Origin: Helicobacter enhydrae
GTDB lineage: Bacteria > Campylobacterota > Campylobacteria > Campylobacterales > Helicobacteraceae
DNA length: 64,000 nt
Direction: 5' to 3'
Assembly: GCF_001693335.1 (NCBI RefSeq)
Contig: NZ_CP016503.1
Coordinates: 496,001 to 560,000 of the forward strand
This document shows positions 48,337 through 56,742 of this stretch, in pieces; the stretch's first letter is position 1, and each line of letters opens with the position of its first letter. The notes under the pieces were generated by a model, which did not search any database, was not told where the DNA came from, and worked only from the letters and a program-made list of their open reading frames with translations. A program made the translations under genes and the position numbers.

Positions 48337-48375
48337 ATGTTTATACTCAAAAACAATATTATTTTGTATAAACAT
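48337..48375. promoter_or_regulatory. 10-bp inverted repeat upstream of the nuclease-methylase gene
   Basis: ATGTTTATAC (48337-48346) and GTATAAACAT (48366-48375) are perfect inverted arms 19 nt apart, within the promoter region of the fused gene (start 48260). TATAAA/TATACA-like -10 sequences lie within the arms. An operator for a repressor or autoregulation is plausible; no control-protein gene is seen. Confidence 0.4.
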
Positions 48376-48422
48376 TATTGCTTCTCCCCATTATCATATC
48401 GTCTAATTCATTGAAAAAGATT

Positions 48423-49127
48423 TTAAGCTCTAAAACCATCTGTTACAAAGATACTCTCTTGTGCAATTTTATTGTGAATAACCTTTTGTAAATCTGTGAG
48501 CTTTGGTTTTCTAAGATTTGGGATTCTCCAAACTGATAGCCCATCGTGATGAACAGGTATGCAAACAAGTTCTTTTGATAAACCACGCTTAGTGTTTGCT
48601 GTGCCTCTTTTCTTAGCTAAGCGTGGTAGATTAAAATTTTTATGATTGCCTTTGAATGATAAAGGAAAAAAAGTTTCATCTGCTTCTATGATTCCATTGA
48701 GTTCTATTGTATTCATCATTTCTTGCAGACTATCTAAAATCTTATGTCTCCAAGCAAAAGCAGTAGGAAGAGAAATATTACAGATTTGAGCTGTTTTTCT
48801 AAGAGAATATTTTTCAATCATACAATGAATGTATTTTTTCCACACTTTAATATCTTTTTTGACACCATAAAAAATAGTGTTATTTGTATGGGTAAATGTT
48901 TTTTTGCAATCCATACACATAAATCTTTGTCTGCCTTGCACTTTACCATTTTTTACAAAGTGTGTTGATTTGCAATGGGGGCATTCTTTTAATTCTCTTG
49001 TAAAATTTAGTTTTTTACTTATTTCTTTTTTTGATTTAAGAGATTTTAGAAAGGATTTTTTATCATCATCACTAAGAGCATTAAAAAGCTGTTTTATGAT
49101 TTCAAGCTCTGCTTTGTTGGTTGTCAT
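48423..49127 (-). pseudogene. IS1595-type transposase, truncated right copy
   Basis: The first 234 residues equal those of the left-copy transposase, ending right after the second catalytic aspartate (FVTDGFRA), then a stop. The third catalytic region and C-terminus are lost, so it should be inactive and depend on the left copy in trans. The shared DNA ends at 48427. Its ATG and promoter are intact; a truncated product containing the zinc ribbon and HTH could still bind the ends and act as an inhibitor, which is speculation. Confidence 0.88.
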
Positions 49128-49218
49128 TTTATTACCTTTTAATTTAGTATGGTTCTTTTAAATTTGGGGATTATAACAAAATGAAGTTTAAAAATCAATA
49201 GTTTATTGTAACAGAGCC
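48427..49218 (-). mobile_element. IS1595-type element, right copy (truncated inside)
   Basis: 792 bp matching the left copy in inverted orientation, outer terminus at 49218. Internal truncation removes the inner end. The DNA between 48376 and 48426 has no recognisable gene or repeat. Confidence 0.85.
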
Positions 49219-49226
49219 TTGTAATA
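49219..49226 (+). repeat. Target-site duplication, right copy
   Basis: TTGTAATA directly after the transposon end CAGAGCC, identical to 40383-40390. Confidence 0.92.
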
Positions 49227-49596
49227 ATAAGGTTTGATGTGTGTGTGTTGTAATGCCGAGAAAAATAATCCCCAGTGAGATTGATGTTTTGCTTGACGGA
49301 TTCTAAGATAGCTTTTCTAGGCACAAAAATGATGAATTTGTTTTGATGATATTCTTTGTGTAGCTCAAAAAGATTGTGTTGAGATAAGTGAAAGTTTTGC
49401 CTGTGCCTGTTTCCATCAAAATATCAATATTTCTGCGATTGCTTAGGGTTTGGATAGGTTGAGGGGTGTGAGAGTAGAAATGCTCAAAACACTTTTTTAG
49501 GCTTGCTGTATCGTGTGTGTCAAAATCAAAATCTTTGAGAAGTGTGATGATGTTATTGATACAATCTTGTTGATATTGTTGGGTTTCAAAAATCAT
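49219..49596 (-). pseudogene. res: Type III restriction endonuclease Res, N-terminal part, with two frameshifts
   Basis: Starts MIFETQQYQQDCINNI at 49596 and contains Walker A METGTGKTFTYLNTIF. The frame then shifts at a run of five A (49367-49371, T on the coding strand); the next frame reads ELHKEYHQNKFIIFVPRK and AILESVKQNINLTGDYF. A second shift occurs at five TG units (49238-49247). With four units the sequence would read YNTHIKPYYYNDEKS, joining the C-terminal part across the transposon. So this gene carries two small repeat-length changes as well as the insertion. Combined length of the repaired protein would be about 960 residues, normal for Res. Confidence 0.88.
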
Positions 49597-49786
49597 TGAT
49601 CTCTCGTCTTGTTATTTATATGGATTTTGAATTCTAGCAAACTATGAATAATTTCCCAAAAGCAATCTGCATTTATGCAAGGATAGAAAAATGCCAAGGC
49701 TGATGGGGGCTACAAAAAATTTCAGACAGCAAACATTGTGATAAAATTCTCTATCAAAACTTATACCAATCTAAAGGATAAAAACT

Positions 49787-50506
49787 ATGGGACGAGCATT
49801 TGAATACAGACGCGCAGCCAAAGAAAAACGATGGGATAAAATGAGCAAAATTTTTCCCAAACTTGCCAAAGCCATCACCGTGGCAGCCAAAGAGGGTGGT
49901 AGCGATCCTGACATGAATGCCAAACTACGCACAGCCATCGCCAATGCCAAGGCACAAAATATGCCAAAAGACAACATCGAATCAGCCATCAAACGCGCAA
50001 GTGGCAAAGATGGCGTTTTCACAGAGATTACCTATGAGGGCAAAGCGGCTAATGGGGTGCTAATCATGATTGAATGCACCACAGACAATCCCACTCGCAC
50101 AATCGCCAACCTCAAAAGCTACTTCAACAAAACGCCAGGTGCTTCAATTGTGCCAAATGGCTCATTAGAGTTTATGTTTTCACGCAAAAGTGTCTTTGAG
50201 TTTGAGAATCCAACAATCGATCTAGAAGAACTTGAGTTGGCACTCATTGATTATGGATTGGACGAGCTTGAGAGCGTAGAGATCGAGGGCAAAACTTCTT
50301 ATATCGCCTATGGTGATTACAGCGATTTTGGCAAACTCAATGAGGGCTTTGAGGCTTTGGGGATTGAAGTGTGCAAAGCCAATCTACAGCGTATCCCCAA
50401 CAATCCCATCACACTCACTGAAGAACAAATACTTGAAAGTGAAAAATTGTTAGACAAAATCGAAGAAGACGACGATGTTCAGGCGGTTTATACAAATATC
50501 CAATAA
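49787..50506 (+). CDS. yebC: YebC/TACO1-family translation or transcription regulator
   Basis: 239 residues starting [20 protein letters not shown], with [21 protein letters not shown] and [16 protein letters not shown], the family signatures, and an acidic middle domain. YebC-type proteins help ribosomes through proline stretches or act as regulators; the role here is not determined. AAAGGATA precedes the ATG. The 49597-49786 gap is its promoter region and the res upstream region; nothing else is visible there. Confidence 0.94.
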   Translation: MGRAFEYRRAAKEKRWDKMSKIFPKLAKAITVAAKEGGSDPDMNAKLRTAIANAKAQNMPKDNIESAIKRASGKDGVFTEITYEGKAANGVLIMIECTTDNPTRTIANLKSYFNKTPGASIVPNGSLEFMFSRKSVFEFENPTIDLEELELALIDYGLDELESVEIEGKTSYIAYGDYSDFGKLNEGFEALGIEVCKANLQRIPNNPITLTEEQILESEKLLDKIEEDDDVQAVYTNIQ

Positions 50507-50559
50507 TCAAGGCTAGGATGAGATCCTAGCTCATTTATTCCCCCTACCCCCATTTCTTG

Positions 50560-51429
50560 CTAATGCAAATCTTTCCAAACTCTACGCTTCCAAAGATAAG
50601 CTATCACAGCCATAATGGCAGAATAAAGCATTAGCTTGATTCCCAAAGACTCTCTCTCTGCTTTTTTGGGATCTGCGATTTCTTCCATATAAGACAAGAC
50701 TTGCTTCTCTGCCTTTTCGCTCAATCCTACGCGTGGCATAGAGGTTCCGGGAAGCATTTTTTGAGGATCATTGATGAATAGCTCCAAATAATGCGCACCC
50801 TTACTTCTAAACATCATCGAAAGATCTGGTGCGGGTGCTCCAAGATACTCTTGCACAAGCTTTGATGGGGTTGCTACTTGAATCCCTTTGAGCCCATTGA
50901 TTCCGTCATATTTCATCTCGTGACATCTCGAACAAGCTTGGACAAACACCTCTCGGTTGCTCATTTCTTGAGGAGCAATACTCTTGAGATATGCCACAAT
51001 ATCAGCGATTTGCTGATCATCAAGCGTGCCGGCAATAACACTCATTTGGTAGAGATCTTCTTTGCCCTCAAGTTTTTTGTCAAGCATTGCCACTTTGAGT
51101 GGATCTTTCAAAAACGCACTCAAAAATTCAGGAGCATACAAATAACCCATCTCTTTCAAATCTGGTCCTTGAACTCCATCAGCATTACGCGCTTTCAATT
51201 CATTCTCTGGAGTTGTGACATTATGGCACCCTGCACAATTATTCTCCACAAGCACCTTGCCTGATTCTGCATTGCCTGGCAACATCACCTGCAAATCTTT
51301 CACATCTTTGAATTGATAATCTGCTGGTGCTTTTTTGGGATGAAACACAGAGTGAGCAAGGGGTTCAACGCCCCAATAAATCACTCCAACAATCACAACT
51401 AGAATCGCCAAAATCTTTATTTCCCTCAT
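50560..51429 (-). CDS. petC: Di-haem cytochrome c1 subunit of the cytochrome bc complex
   Basis: 289 residues with two CxxCH sites, CAGCH (65-69) and CSRCH (166-170). There is an N-terminal membrane anchor (about 5-24) and a C-terminal one (about 262-280, MLYSAIMAVIAYLW). Two haems are the hallmark of the Campylobacterota/epsilon type, unlike mono-haem cytochrome c1. It passes electrons from the Rieske protein to periplasmic cytochrome c. The ATG overlaps petB by 4 nt. Confidence 0.94.
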   Translation of the reverse strand: MREIKILAILVVIVGVIYWGVEPLAHSVFHPKKAPADYQFKDVKDLQVMLPGNAESGKVLVENNCAGCHNVTTPENELKARNADGVQGPDLKEMGYLYAPEFLSAFLKDPLKVAMLDKKLEGKEDLYQMSVIAGTLDDQQIADIVAYLKSIAPQEMSNREVFVQACSRCHEMKYDGINGLKGIQVATPSKLVQEYLGAPAPDLSMMFRSKGAHYLELFINDPQKMLPGTSMPRVGLSEKAEKQVLSYMEEIADPKKAERESLGIKLMLYSAIMAVIAYLWKRRVWKDLH

Positions 51430-52652
51430 TTAACACCTCCTTTTTCACATCTTGTAATCAATGGGAGCATAATAAACAACCCGATAAATATCACCGAAGC
51501 ACCGAAGCCAACCCATACATTCGCCCCCTCCGGAGGAAGTTTCCCAAAAATTGTCAAGACAATCATATCCACAAGCAACAACACAAACCAGATGAAAAAT
51601 GCTGGACGCTTGTGTGCAGGATCCACGACATGACTGCGATCCAAAAATGGCAATAAGAAAAATATCACATTAGCCAATCCAAACATCGCAAGACCAAAAT
51701 CTGCACTAAAGAAAAAGCCTCTCAAAATTTCATAGCTCCACAAAAAATACCATTCTGGATAAATATGTGCGGGGGTTTTGAGATTGTCTGCAGGATCGAA
51801 GTTGATTGGATCAAGGGCAAAACCATAGTTATAGCACACAAGGAAAAAGAACAATGTCAAGAAAATAAAGACAACAAAAATATCTTTGGATAAAAATGCG
51901 GGCCAAAATGGAATCACTTTTGATTCTTTTTTCTGTCCTTCCATATATTTTTTGGCTTCAAGTTCAAAATCAAGATGCTCGCCCTCTTCATTATTCACAT
52001 GTGGCACCCTCAAAGTATAGAAATGCAACGCAATAACGCTCAAAATCAATACAGGCAACAAGCAAACATGCAACATAAAAAATCTTGTCAATGTCGCATC
52101 TGCCACACTATAATCCCCTCTAATCCACTCGACAACATCAGGTCCAATAAAAGGAATCCCACCAAAAAGATTGGTAATCACCACAGCAGCCCAATAGCTC
52201 ATCTGCCCCCAAGGCAACATATATCCACTGAAAGCCTCTGCAGAAAAGAGAACAAACAAAAGCATTCCGCTAATCCAAATAATCTCTCTTCCTTTTTTGT
52301 AAGAGCCATAATAAATCCCTACAAACATATGGATATAAATGATCAAAAACACCATACTCGCACTGACTGCGTGAATGTTACGCCACAACCAACCATAAGC
52401 CACCTCTGTCATAATCGTGTAATTCACGCTATTAAAAGCAAGATTGGTATCAGGTTTGTAATACATCAACAAAAACAATCCAGAAACAAAAAGCATTGTA
52501 AATAGCACAAGCAGCACCACACCCATCGCCCAAAGAAAATTGATGTTTTTTGGGACCCAATATTCTGTCATCAAAACTTTTGTAAGCGTTCTGATTGCGA
52601 TTCTTTGATCAAGCCAATCAATCAACCCATTTGCCTTTTTGATTTCAGCCAT
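51426..52652 (-). CDS. petB: Cytochrome b subunit of the bc complex
   Basis: 408 residues with eight or more membrane helices. Bis-haem histidines are expected in helices B and D: NIHAVSASMVF and HVCLLPVLILS regions contain paired His. The quinol-site motif reads PEWYFLW. GYMLPWGQMSYW is also conserved. Middle gene of the petA-petB-petC operon; it starts 1 nt overlapping the petA stop and overlaps petC by 4 nt. Confidence 0.96.
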   Translation of the reverse strand: MAEIKKANGLIDWLDQRIAIRTLTKVLMTEYWVPKNINFLWAMGVVLLVLFTMLFVSGLFLLMYYKPDTNLAFNSVNYTIMTEVAYGWLWRNIHAVSASMVFLIIYIHMFVGIYYGSYKKGREIIWISGMLLFVLFSAEAFSGYMLPWGQMSYWAAVVITNLFGGIPFIGPDVVEWIRGDYSVADATLTRFFMLHVCLLPVLILSVIALHFYTLRVPHVNNEEGEHLDFELEAKKYMEGQKKESKVIPFWPAFLSKDIFVVFIFLTLFFFLVCYNYGFALDPINFDPADNLKTPAHIYPEWYFLWSYEILRGFFFSADFGLAMFGLANVIFFLLPFLDRSHVVDPAHKRPAFFIWFVLLLVDMIVLTIFGKLPPEGANVWVGFGASVIFIGLFIMLPLITRCEKGGVK

Positions 52653-53179
52653 TATTTACCTCCTTTAATTGCAAGTTGCTGATATTCTTCTCCAGCTTCA
52701 CCCAAAAGCAATTTTTTGCCGCCATCAATCAGTTTGAATGGTGGTATCTCCATTGGCACAGGAGGTGGCGTTCCGGGCTCATTGATCCCTGATGAATTGA
52801 AGCGTCCTCCATGACATGCACACAAAAATTCCTTTTTGCTTGATTCGTATCCGGGGATACATCCCAAATGTGTGCAGATCTGAACTCCGATCGTATAAAT
52901 TGCATCACCGATTTTGATATTCCTTTTTCCTAAAAACTTTTCTGCATCCGGATCATCTTTTGCCATCCTAAGAATATATACAGGCTTCTTTCTCCATTCT
53001 ACGGTCATGATTTCCCCCTCTTGCAACGCAGAAATATCAACCGTTGTAAAACCCGCAGATACCACACTTGGAAGTGGATCCCAAGTTTTTTTCATTGCAA
53101 TCAGCGAAGCCACTGCACCAAAGGCAACGCCACCACCAAGAGCCATACCGATAAAATCTCGTCTTTGATTTTCAGACAT
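52652..53179 (-). CDS. petA: Rieske iron-sulfur subunit of the bc complex
   Basis: 175 residues. The N-terminus RRDFIGMALGGGVAFGAVASL is a Tat-type anchor (R6, R7). The [2Fe-2S] ligands are in CTHLGC (102-107) and CACHGG (120-125). The second box differs slightly from the common CPCHGS. GAGAGG precedes the ATG. First gene of petABC. Confidence 0.95.
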   Translation of the reverse strand: MSENQRRDFIGMALGGGVAFGAVASLIAMKKTWDPLPSVVSAGFTTVDISALQEGEIMTVEWRKKPVYILRMAKDDPDAEKFLGKRNIKIGDAIYTIGVQICTHLGCIPGYESSKKEFLCACHGGRFNSSGINEPGTPPPVPMEIPPFKLIDGGKKLLLGEAGEEYQQLAIKGGK

Positions 53180-53346
53180 CCTCTCTACACTCCTTCTGTC
53201 AATTTTTGGTCCTCCAAAAATTTATCAATCATCATCTCCATTGCCAATCCAACAACAAAAACTCAGCTAAAAATTTTAGAAAAACTCTTAATTTTAGCTA
53301 AAAAAAACAATGTGAGACACACAACTGATATAATCCACCAACCATT

Positions 53347-53384
53347 TGCTACTTATATGCAACAATGCTACTTATATGCAACAA
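53347..53384. repeat. Two tandem perfect 19-bp repeats upstream of nadE
   Basis: The unit TGCTACTTATATGCAACAA occurs twice with no gap, ending 12 nt before the proposed nadE start. Each unit contains TTATAT, a possible -10, so the duplication might double a promoter or operator site; this is unproven. Confidence 0.75.
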
Positions 53385-53395
53385 AAGGATTGACA

Positions 53396-54211
53396 TTGAA
53401 TACATTGATCACACAATCTCACAAGCAAATCATTAACGCGATGATTAGATTTTTGAAAACTCAAACCAAAAAACGCGGATTTTCTCGCGTCGTTTATGGT
53501 CTTAGTGGGGGTTTGGATAGTGCGATTGTCGGGAGATTGTCCCAAATGGCATTTGGCAAAAACGCCACGGCACTTCTAATGCCCACAAGCCTAAGCTCCA
53601 AAGAGAATCTACAAGACGCACGCGATTTTACCAATCACTTCGACATCCCCCACCATATTATCAGCCTATCAGACTATGAGCCTATCTTGCAAAAATACCC
53701 CAAAATGAGCAAAGAGCGTTTTGGCAATCTGTGTGCCAGACTAAGGATGATGATACTCTATGACTACTCTGCACAAGAACATGCCCTAGTTGTTGGCACA
53801 AGCAACAAAACAGAACGCATATTGGGCTATGGCACCATTTATGGTGATCTAGCCTATGCTATCAATCCGATTGGCAATTTTTACAAAACAGAGCTTTTTG
53901 AACTTGCTCATCATCTTGAGATTCCGCACTCTATCATCCACAAAAAACCAAGTGCAGATCTCTTTGAGGGGCAGACCGATGAGGAGGATTTGGGCTTCTC
54001 ATACCAAGAAATTGACCATTTGTTACAAAAAATTGAAGAGCGAAAATTAAATTTGTATAAGACAGATGTAATTTTTGATATGATTCGGGGCGAATTTTCA
54101 CAATCTTTGCTTAGCAGTGTTTTAACGAGGATTAGCAAGAATAGCTTTAAAAACAAGGGTCCAAGTATTTTTACTTCACGCACCCACAAAAGTAAGGAGT
54201 CAGCACAATGA
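53396..54211 (+). CDS. nadE: NH3-dependent NAD+ synthetase
   Basis: Amidates nicotinic acid adenine dinucleotide to NAD with ATP and ammonia. 271 residues. The ATP pyrophosphatase loop is YGLSGGLDSAIVG near residues 34-46; GTSNKTERILGYGT and PSADLFEGQTDEEDLG are the other family motifs. The TTG at 53396 with AAGGA 6 nt before it gives the right N-terminus; the frame continues upstream without a good ATG. The single-domain form has no glutaminase. The stop overlaps the next ATG (ATGA). Confidence 0.93.
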   Translation: MNTLITQSHKQIINAMIRFLKTQTKKRGFSRVVYGLSGGLDSAIVGRLSQMAFGKNATALLMPTSLSSKENLQDARDFTNHFDIPHHIISLSDYEPILQKYPKMSKERFGNLCARLRMMILYDYSAQEHALVVGTSNKTERILGYGTIYGDLAYAINPIGNFYKTELFELAHHLEIPHSIIHKKPSADLFEGQTDEEDLGFSYQEIDHLLQKIEERKLNLYKTDVIFDMIRGEFSQSLLSSVLTRISKNSFKNKGPSIFTSRTHKSKESAQ

Positions 54212-55380
54212 ATACAAATATCCCGTTTTTTTTATACGATATTCACACCGATGATTTGCCATCCATTTCACAGACTATTTTGAATTATTCCACATCCGAC
54301 TCGAATCGACAAAAAAAACCCATAGATTATGTGGAATTATTGGAGCAAAAAACTCAAGAAATCACACAAGTCAAACATTCTGTTGTCGTGCGTTCAAAAA
54401 TCTCTGCACTCCTACTTGCGTTGCAAACAATAGGTATCAAACGCAACCATCGCGTCATTTGCTCTGTCTATTGCCACCCATTTGTGCCAGAGTGTATCCG
54501 ATATTTTGAAGCAGAACCAATCTTTGTGGATATTCATCCAGAAAACCTAGCAATGCTGCCAGAGAAATGCGAAGAGATTTTGACCAAAAAAGCAGGGAAA
54601 AAAGACGATCGTATCAAAGCAATCATTGTGTCTCATATTGGCGGAATGCTTTGTGATATGGAGCCTTTTTACAAAATCAAAGATGAATACAATATAGGCA
54701 TTATCGAAGATATCAGCTCATCCATTTGGCTCAAAAATACAAAAGGGAATTTTGTAGGATCAGATCTTAGGACAGATTTCACTATCCTCTCCTATCTCCC
54801 AAGTATGAAGGGCAAATTGTTTCTTGCCGGAGCAGTTCTCACAAACAATGCTATTTTTGCAGAAAAATGTCGGACACTACGCTACCACTCTTATATCGGA
54901 GAAAATGCCAATAGTGGCTTGTTTTATGATGTTATCGATATGAGCTTAGATCATTCTGTGTCCATCGTTTCTGCACACCTTGCATATCTCACTTGCAAAC
55001 AATATGCAGAGCAAGAGCTAAGACGCAAAGAGATTGCAAAAATGTATCAAGAAGGCTTGTCGGACTTAGAAGGCGTGATGCTTCCTCAAGAAAAAGAAAC
55101 CAATATCTACTCTCTATTTATTGTGAGATTCAACAAAGGTCGCGACAGAATCGCCTCACAACTCAAAGAAGCAGGGATCGAAACGATGTTGCATTTCATC
55201 CCAATCAACTTCTTAAGCTATTACAAAAACAAATTTGAACTAAAAGTTACGCAATTCCCAAATGCCCTTGATGTCTATCAAGAGGCACTCTCTCTGCCCA
55301 TTTATTTGGGAATGTCTGATGATGATGTAACGCAAGTGATTCAGGCAATTAGAAATATCTTGAAGGCTGACAAGGAGTAA
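54208..55380 (+). CDS. DegT/DnrJ/EryC1-family PLP-dependent aminotransferase-like protein
   Basis: 390 residues with the sugar aminotransferase fold. The PLP lysine should be K201 in SYLPSMKGKLFLAGAVLTN and the ring-nitrogen aspartate D168 in IIEDIS. The SIWLK after it replaces the usual QAHGA. Late motifs such as LPIYLGMSDDDV are kept. These enzymes transaminate keto-sugars for LPS or glycan; the substrate is unknown. It lies between nadE and lpxK with overlaps on both sides, so an envelope-sugar role is reasonable inference. The active-site loop is divergent, so activity is not certain. Confidence 0.8.
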   Translation: MNTNIPFFLYDIHTDDLPSISQTILNYSTSDSNRQKKPIDYVELLEQKTQEITQVKHSVVVRSKISALLLALQTIGIKRNHRVICSVYCHPFVPECIRYFEAEPIFVDIHPENLAMLPEKCEEILTKKAGKKDDRIKAIIVSHIGGMLCDMEPFYKIKDEYNIGIIEDISSSIWLKNTKGNFVGSDLRTDFTILSYLPSMKGKLFLAGAVLTNNAIFAEKCRTLRYHSYIGENANSGLFYDVIDMSLDHSVSIVSAHLAYLTCKQYAEQELRRKEIAKMYQEGLSDLEGVMLPQEKETNIYSLFIVRFNKGRDRIASQLKEAGIETMLHFIPINFLSYYKNKFELKVTQFPNALDVYQEALSLPIYLGMSDDDVTQVIQAIRNILKADKE

Positions 55381-56309
55381 TGCGTCTTATTGATCGATAT
55401 TTTTACAAACCTCTATGGTGGCAAAAGATTCTTATCTTTCTTTTGTTGCCTATTTCTTATTTTTATTGCCTATGTGCATACCTCAAAAGAAAATTATCGA
55501 CAAAGCTTGATTTTGGCATTCCTATCATCAGTGTTGGCAACCTAGTCGTCGGAGGCAGTGGCAAAACACCTTTCATCATACAAATAGCCAACGCCTTCCC
55601 CGATCGCAAAATCGCCATTATTTCTAGAGGCTACAAGCGTAAAAGCAAAGGATTGGTCATAGTGTCCAATCAAGGCACCATACAATGCAGTCCTCAAGAA
55701 TCAGGCGATGAGCCCTATTTGATCGCCCAAAGCGTGAAACACGCAACGGTCATTGTTTGCAAAAATCGCAAACAGGCGATTTTACAAGCCAAAGAAATGA
55801 GAAATGAAATCGTATTTTTGGATGATGGATTCCGATTTAATTTCAAAAAATTAAACATTGTCCTCAAGCCCAAACTTCAGCCGTATTATCCTTTTTGTCT
55901 CCCTAGTGGAATGTATCGAGAATGGAAACATCTTGATCAAGAAGCTGATCTAGTCATACAAGAAGGCGAGGATTATGTTCGTGAAGTCAGTGTCAAAAAC
56001 GCAACCAAGCGTATGCTCCTTGTGACAGCCATTGCTAGCCCCTCAAGACTTGAGGAATTCTTGCCAGATGTCGTAGGCAAAATCTACTACCCCGATCACG
56101 CCACTTTCCAAACAAAAGAGCTTCAAGAAAAGATTCAGCAATACAATGCCACAAGCCTACTCATCACTTCCAAAGATTATGTCAAGCTCAAGGACACGGG
56201 ATTTGAGCTTAGCCTTTTGGAACTTCAGCTACGCATCAAAGATAGCGTTTTGCAAACGATTGCAACTTATATTCAAGGAGAACTGAGCAATGAAAGCCCC
56301 ACACTTTAG
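55380..56309 (+). CDS. lpxK: Tetraacyldisaccharide 4'-kinase (lipid A)
   Basis: Phosphorylates the 4' position of the lipid A precursor at the inner membrane. 309 residues. An N-terminal hydrophobic helix (LIFLLLPISYFYCLCAYL) is followed by Walker A VGNLVVGGSGKTP (52-64) and IISRGYKRKSKG, then FLDDGFR, a Walker B-like segment. The ATG overlaps the previous stop by 1 nt (TAATG). The end overlaps bcp by 20 nt. Confidence 0.93.
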   Translation: MRLIDRYFYKPLWWQKILIFLLLPISYFYCLCAYLKRKLSTKLDFGIPIISVGNLVVGGSGKTPFIIQIANAFPDRKIAIISRGYKRKSKGLVIVSNQGTIQCSPQESGDEPYLIAQSVKHATVIVCKNRKQAILQAKEMRNEIVFLDDGFRFNFKKLNIVLKPKLQPYYPFCLPSGMYREWKHLDQEADLVIQEGEDYVREVSVKNATKRMLLVTAIASPSRLEEFLPDVVGKIYYPDHATFQTKELQEKIQQYNATSLLITSKDYVKLKDTGFELSLLELQLRIKDSVLQTIATYIQGELSNESPTL

Positions 56310-56742
56310 CCTTCCCAATCAAGATGGGATGATGACTTCCCTACAAAACTTATTGCATCGCACACTTGTGCTTTATTTCTATCCCAAAGACAACACGGCA
56401 GGTTGCACCTTGGAAGCTCAAGATTTTACGCAACTCATTGGTGAGTTTGACAAATGCCAAACAAACATCGTGGGAATCAGTCCCGATAGTGTCAAAAGCC
56501 ATAAGAATTTTATCGCCAAACACGATCTTGGGATTATGTTGCTTAGCGACGGAGACAAAAGTGTCAGTGCTCAATATGGTGCCTTTGGCGAGAAAAAACT
56601 TTATGGCAAAACCTATCAGGGGATCATACGCTCCACTTTTGTGATTGCCCAAAATGGCGACATACTGCACTCTTGGAAAAATGTCAAAGCCAAAAATCAC
56701 GCCAAAGAAGTTTTGGAATGGATTCAACACCACAGACCCTAA
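56290..56742 (+). CDS. bcp: Thioredoxin-dependent thiol peroxidase (Bcp/PrxQ)
   Basis: Reduces peroxides. 150 residues. The peroxidatic cysteine is C39 in YPKDNTAGCTLEAQDF. The resolving cysteine found five residues later in E. coli Bcp is Gln here (Q44), as in H. pylori, so it is a one-Cys or atypical form; C57 (FDKCQT) is the only other candidate. RSTFVIAQNG is the family C-terminal motif. AAGGAG lies upstream within lpxK. Confidence 0.93.
   Translation: MKAPHFSLPNQDGMMTSLQNLLHRTLVLYFYPKDNTAGCTLEAQDFTQLIGEFDKCQTNIVGISPDSVKSHKNFIAKHDLGIMLLSDGDKSVSAQYGAFGEKKLYGKTYQGIIRSTFVIAQNGDILHSWKNVKAKNHAKEVLEWIQHHRP

Larger units (their letters stand above)
40391..49218. mobile_element. Composite transposon with IS1595-type ends carrying restriction and other genes
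   Basis: An 8828-bp unit. It starts GGCTCTGTTACAATAAAC and ends with the exact inverse GTTTATTGTAACAGAGCC. The terminal 792 bp are the same sequence in inverted orientation: 40391-41182 and 48427-49218 (the encoded first 234 residues are identical). A perfect 8-bp direct repeat flanks the unit, showing that it moved as one piece into the res gene. Cargo: a truncated nuclease-like gene, a stop-interrupted PIN-like gene and partner, an IS remnant, and a fused nuclease-methylase with specificity subunit. Cargo DNA is visibly more A/T-rich than the core genes. No inner terminal repeat was recognised in either IS copy, so the outer ends are probably the only functional ones. Confidence 0.9.

Noticed and set aside
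40391-49218. Integrative conjugative element or prophage
   Set aside because: No integrase, relaxase, conjugation or phage structural genes; the ends and 8-bp duplication fit a DDE transposase element.
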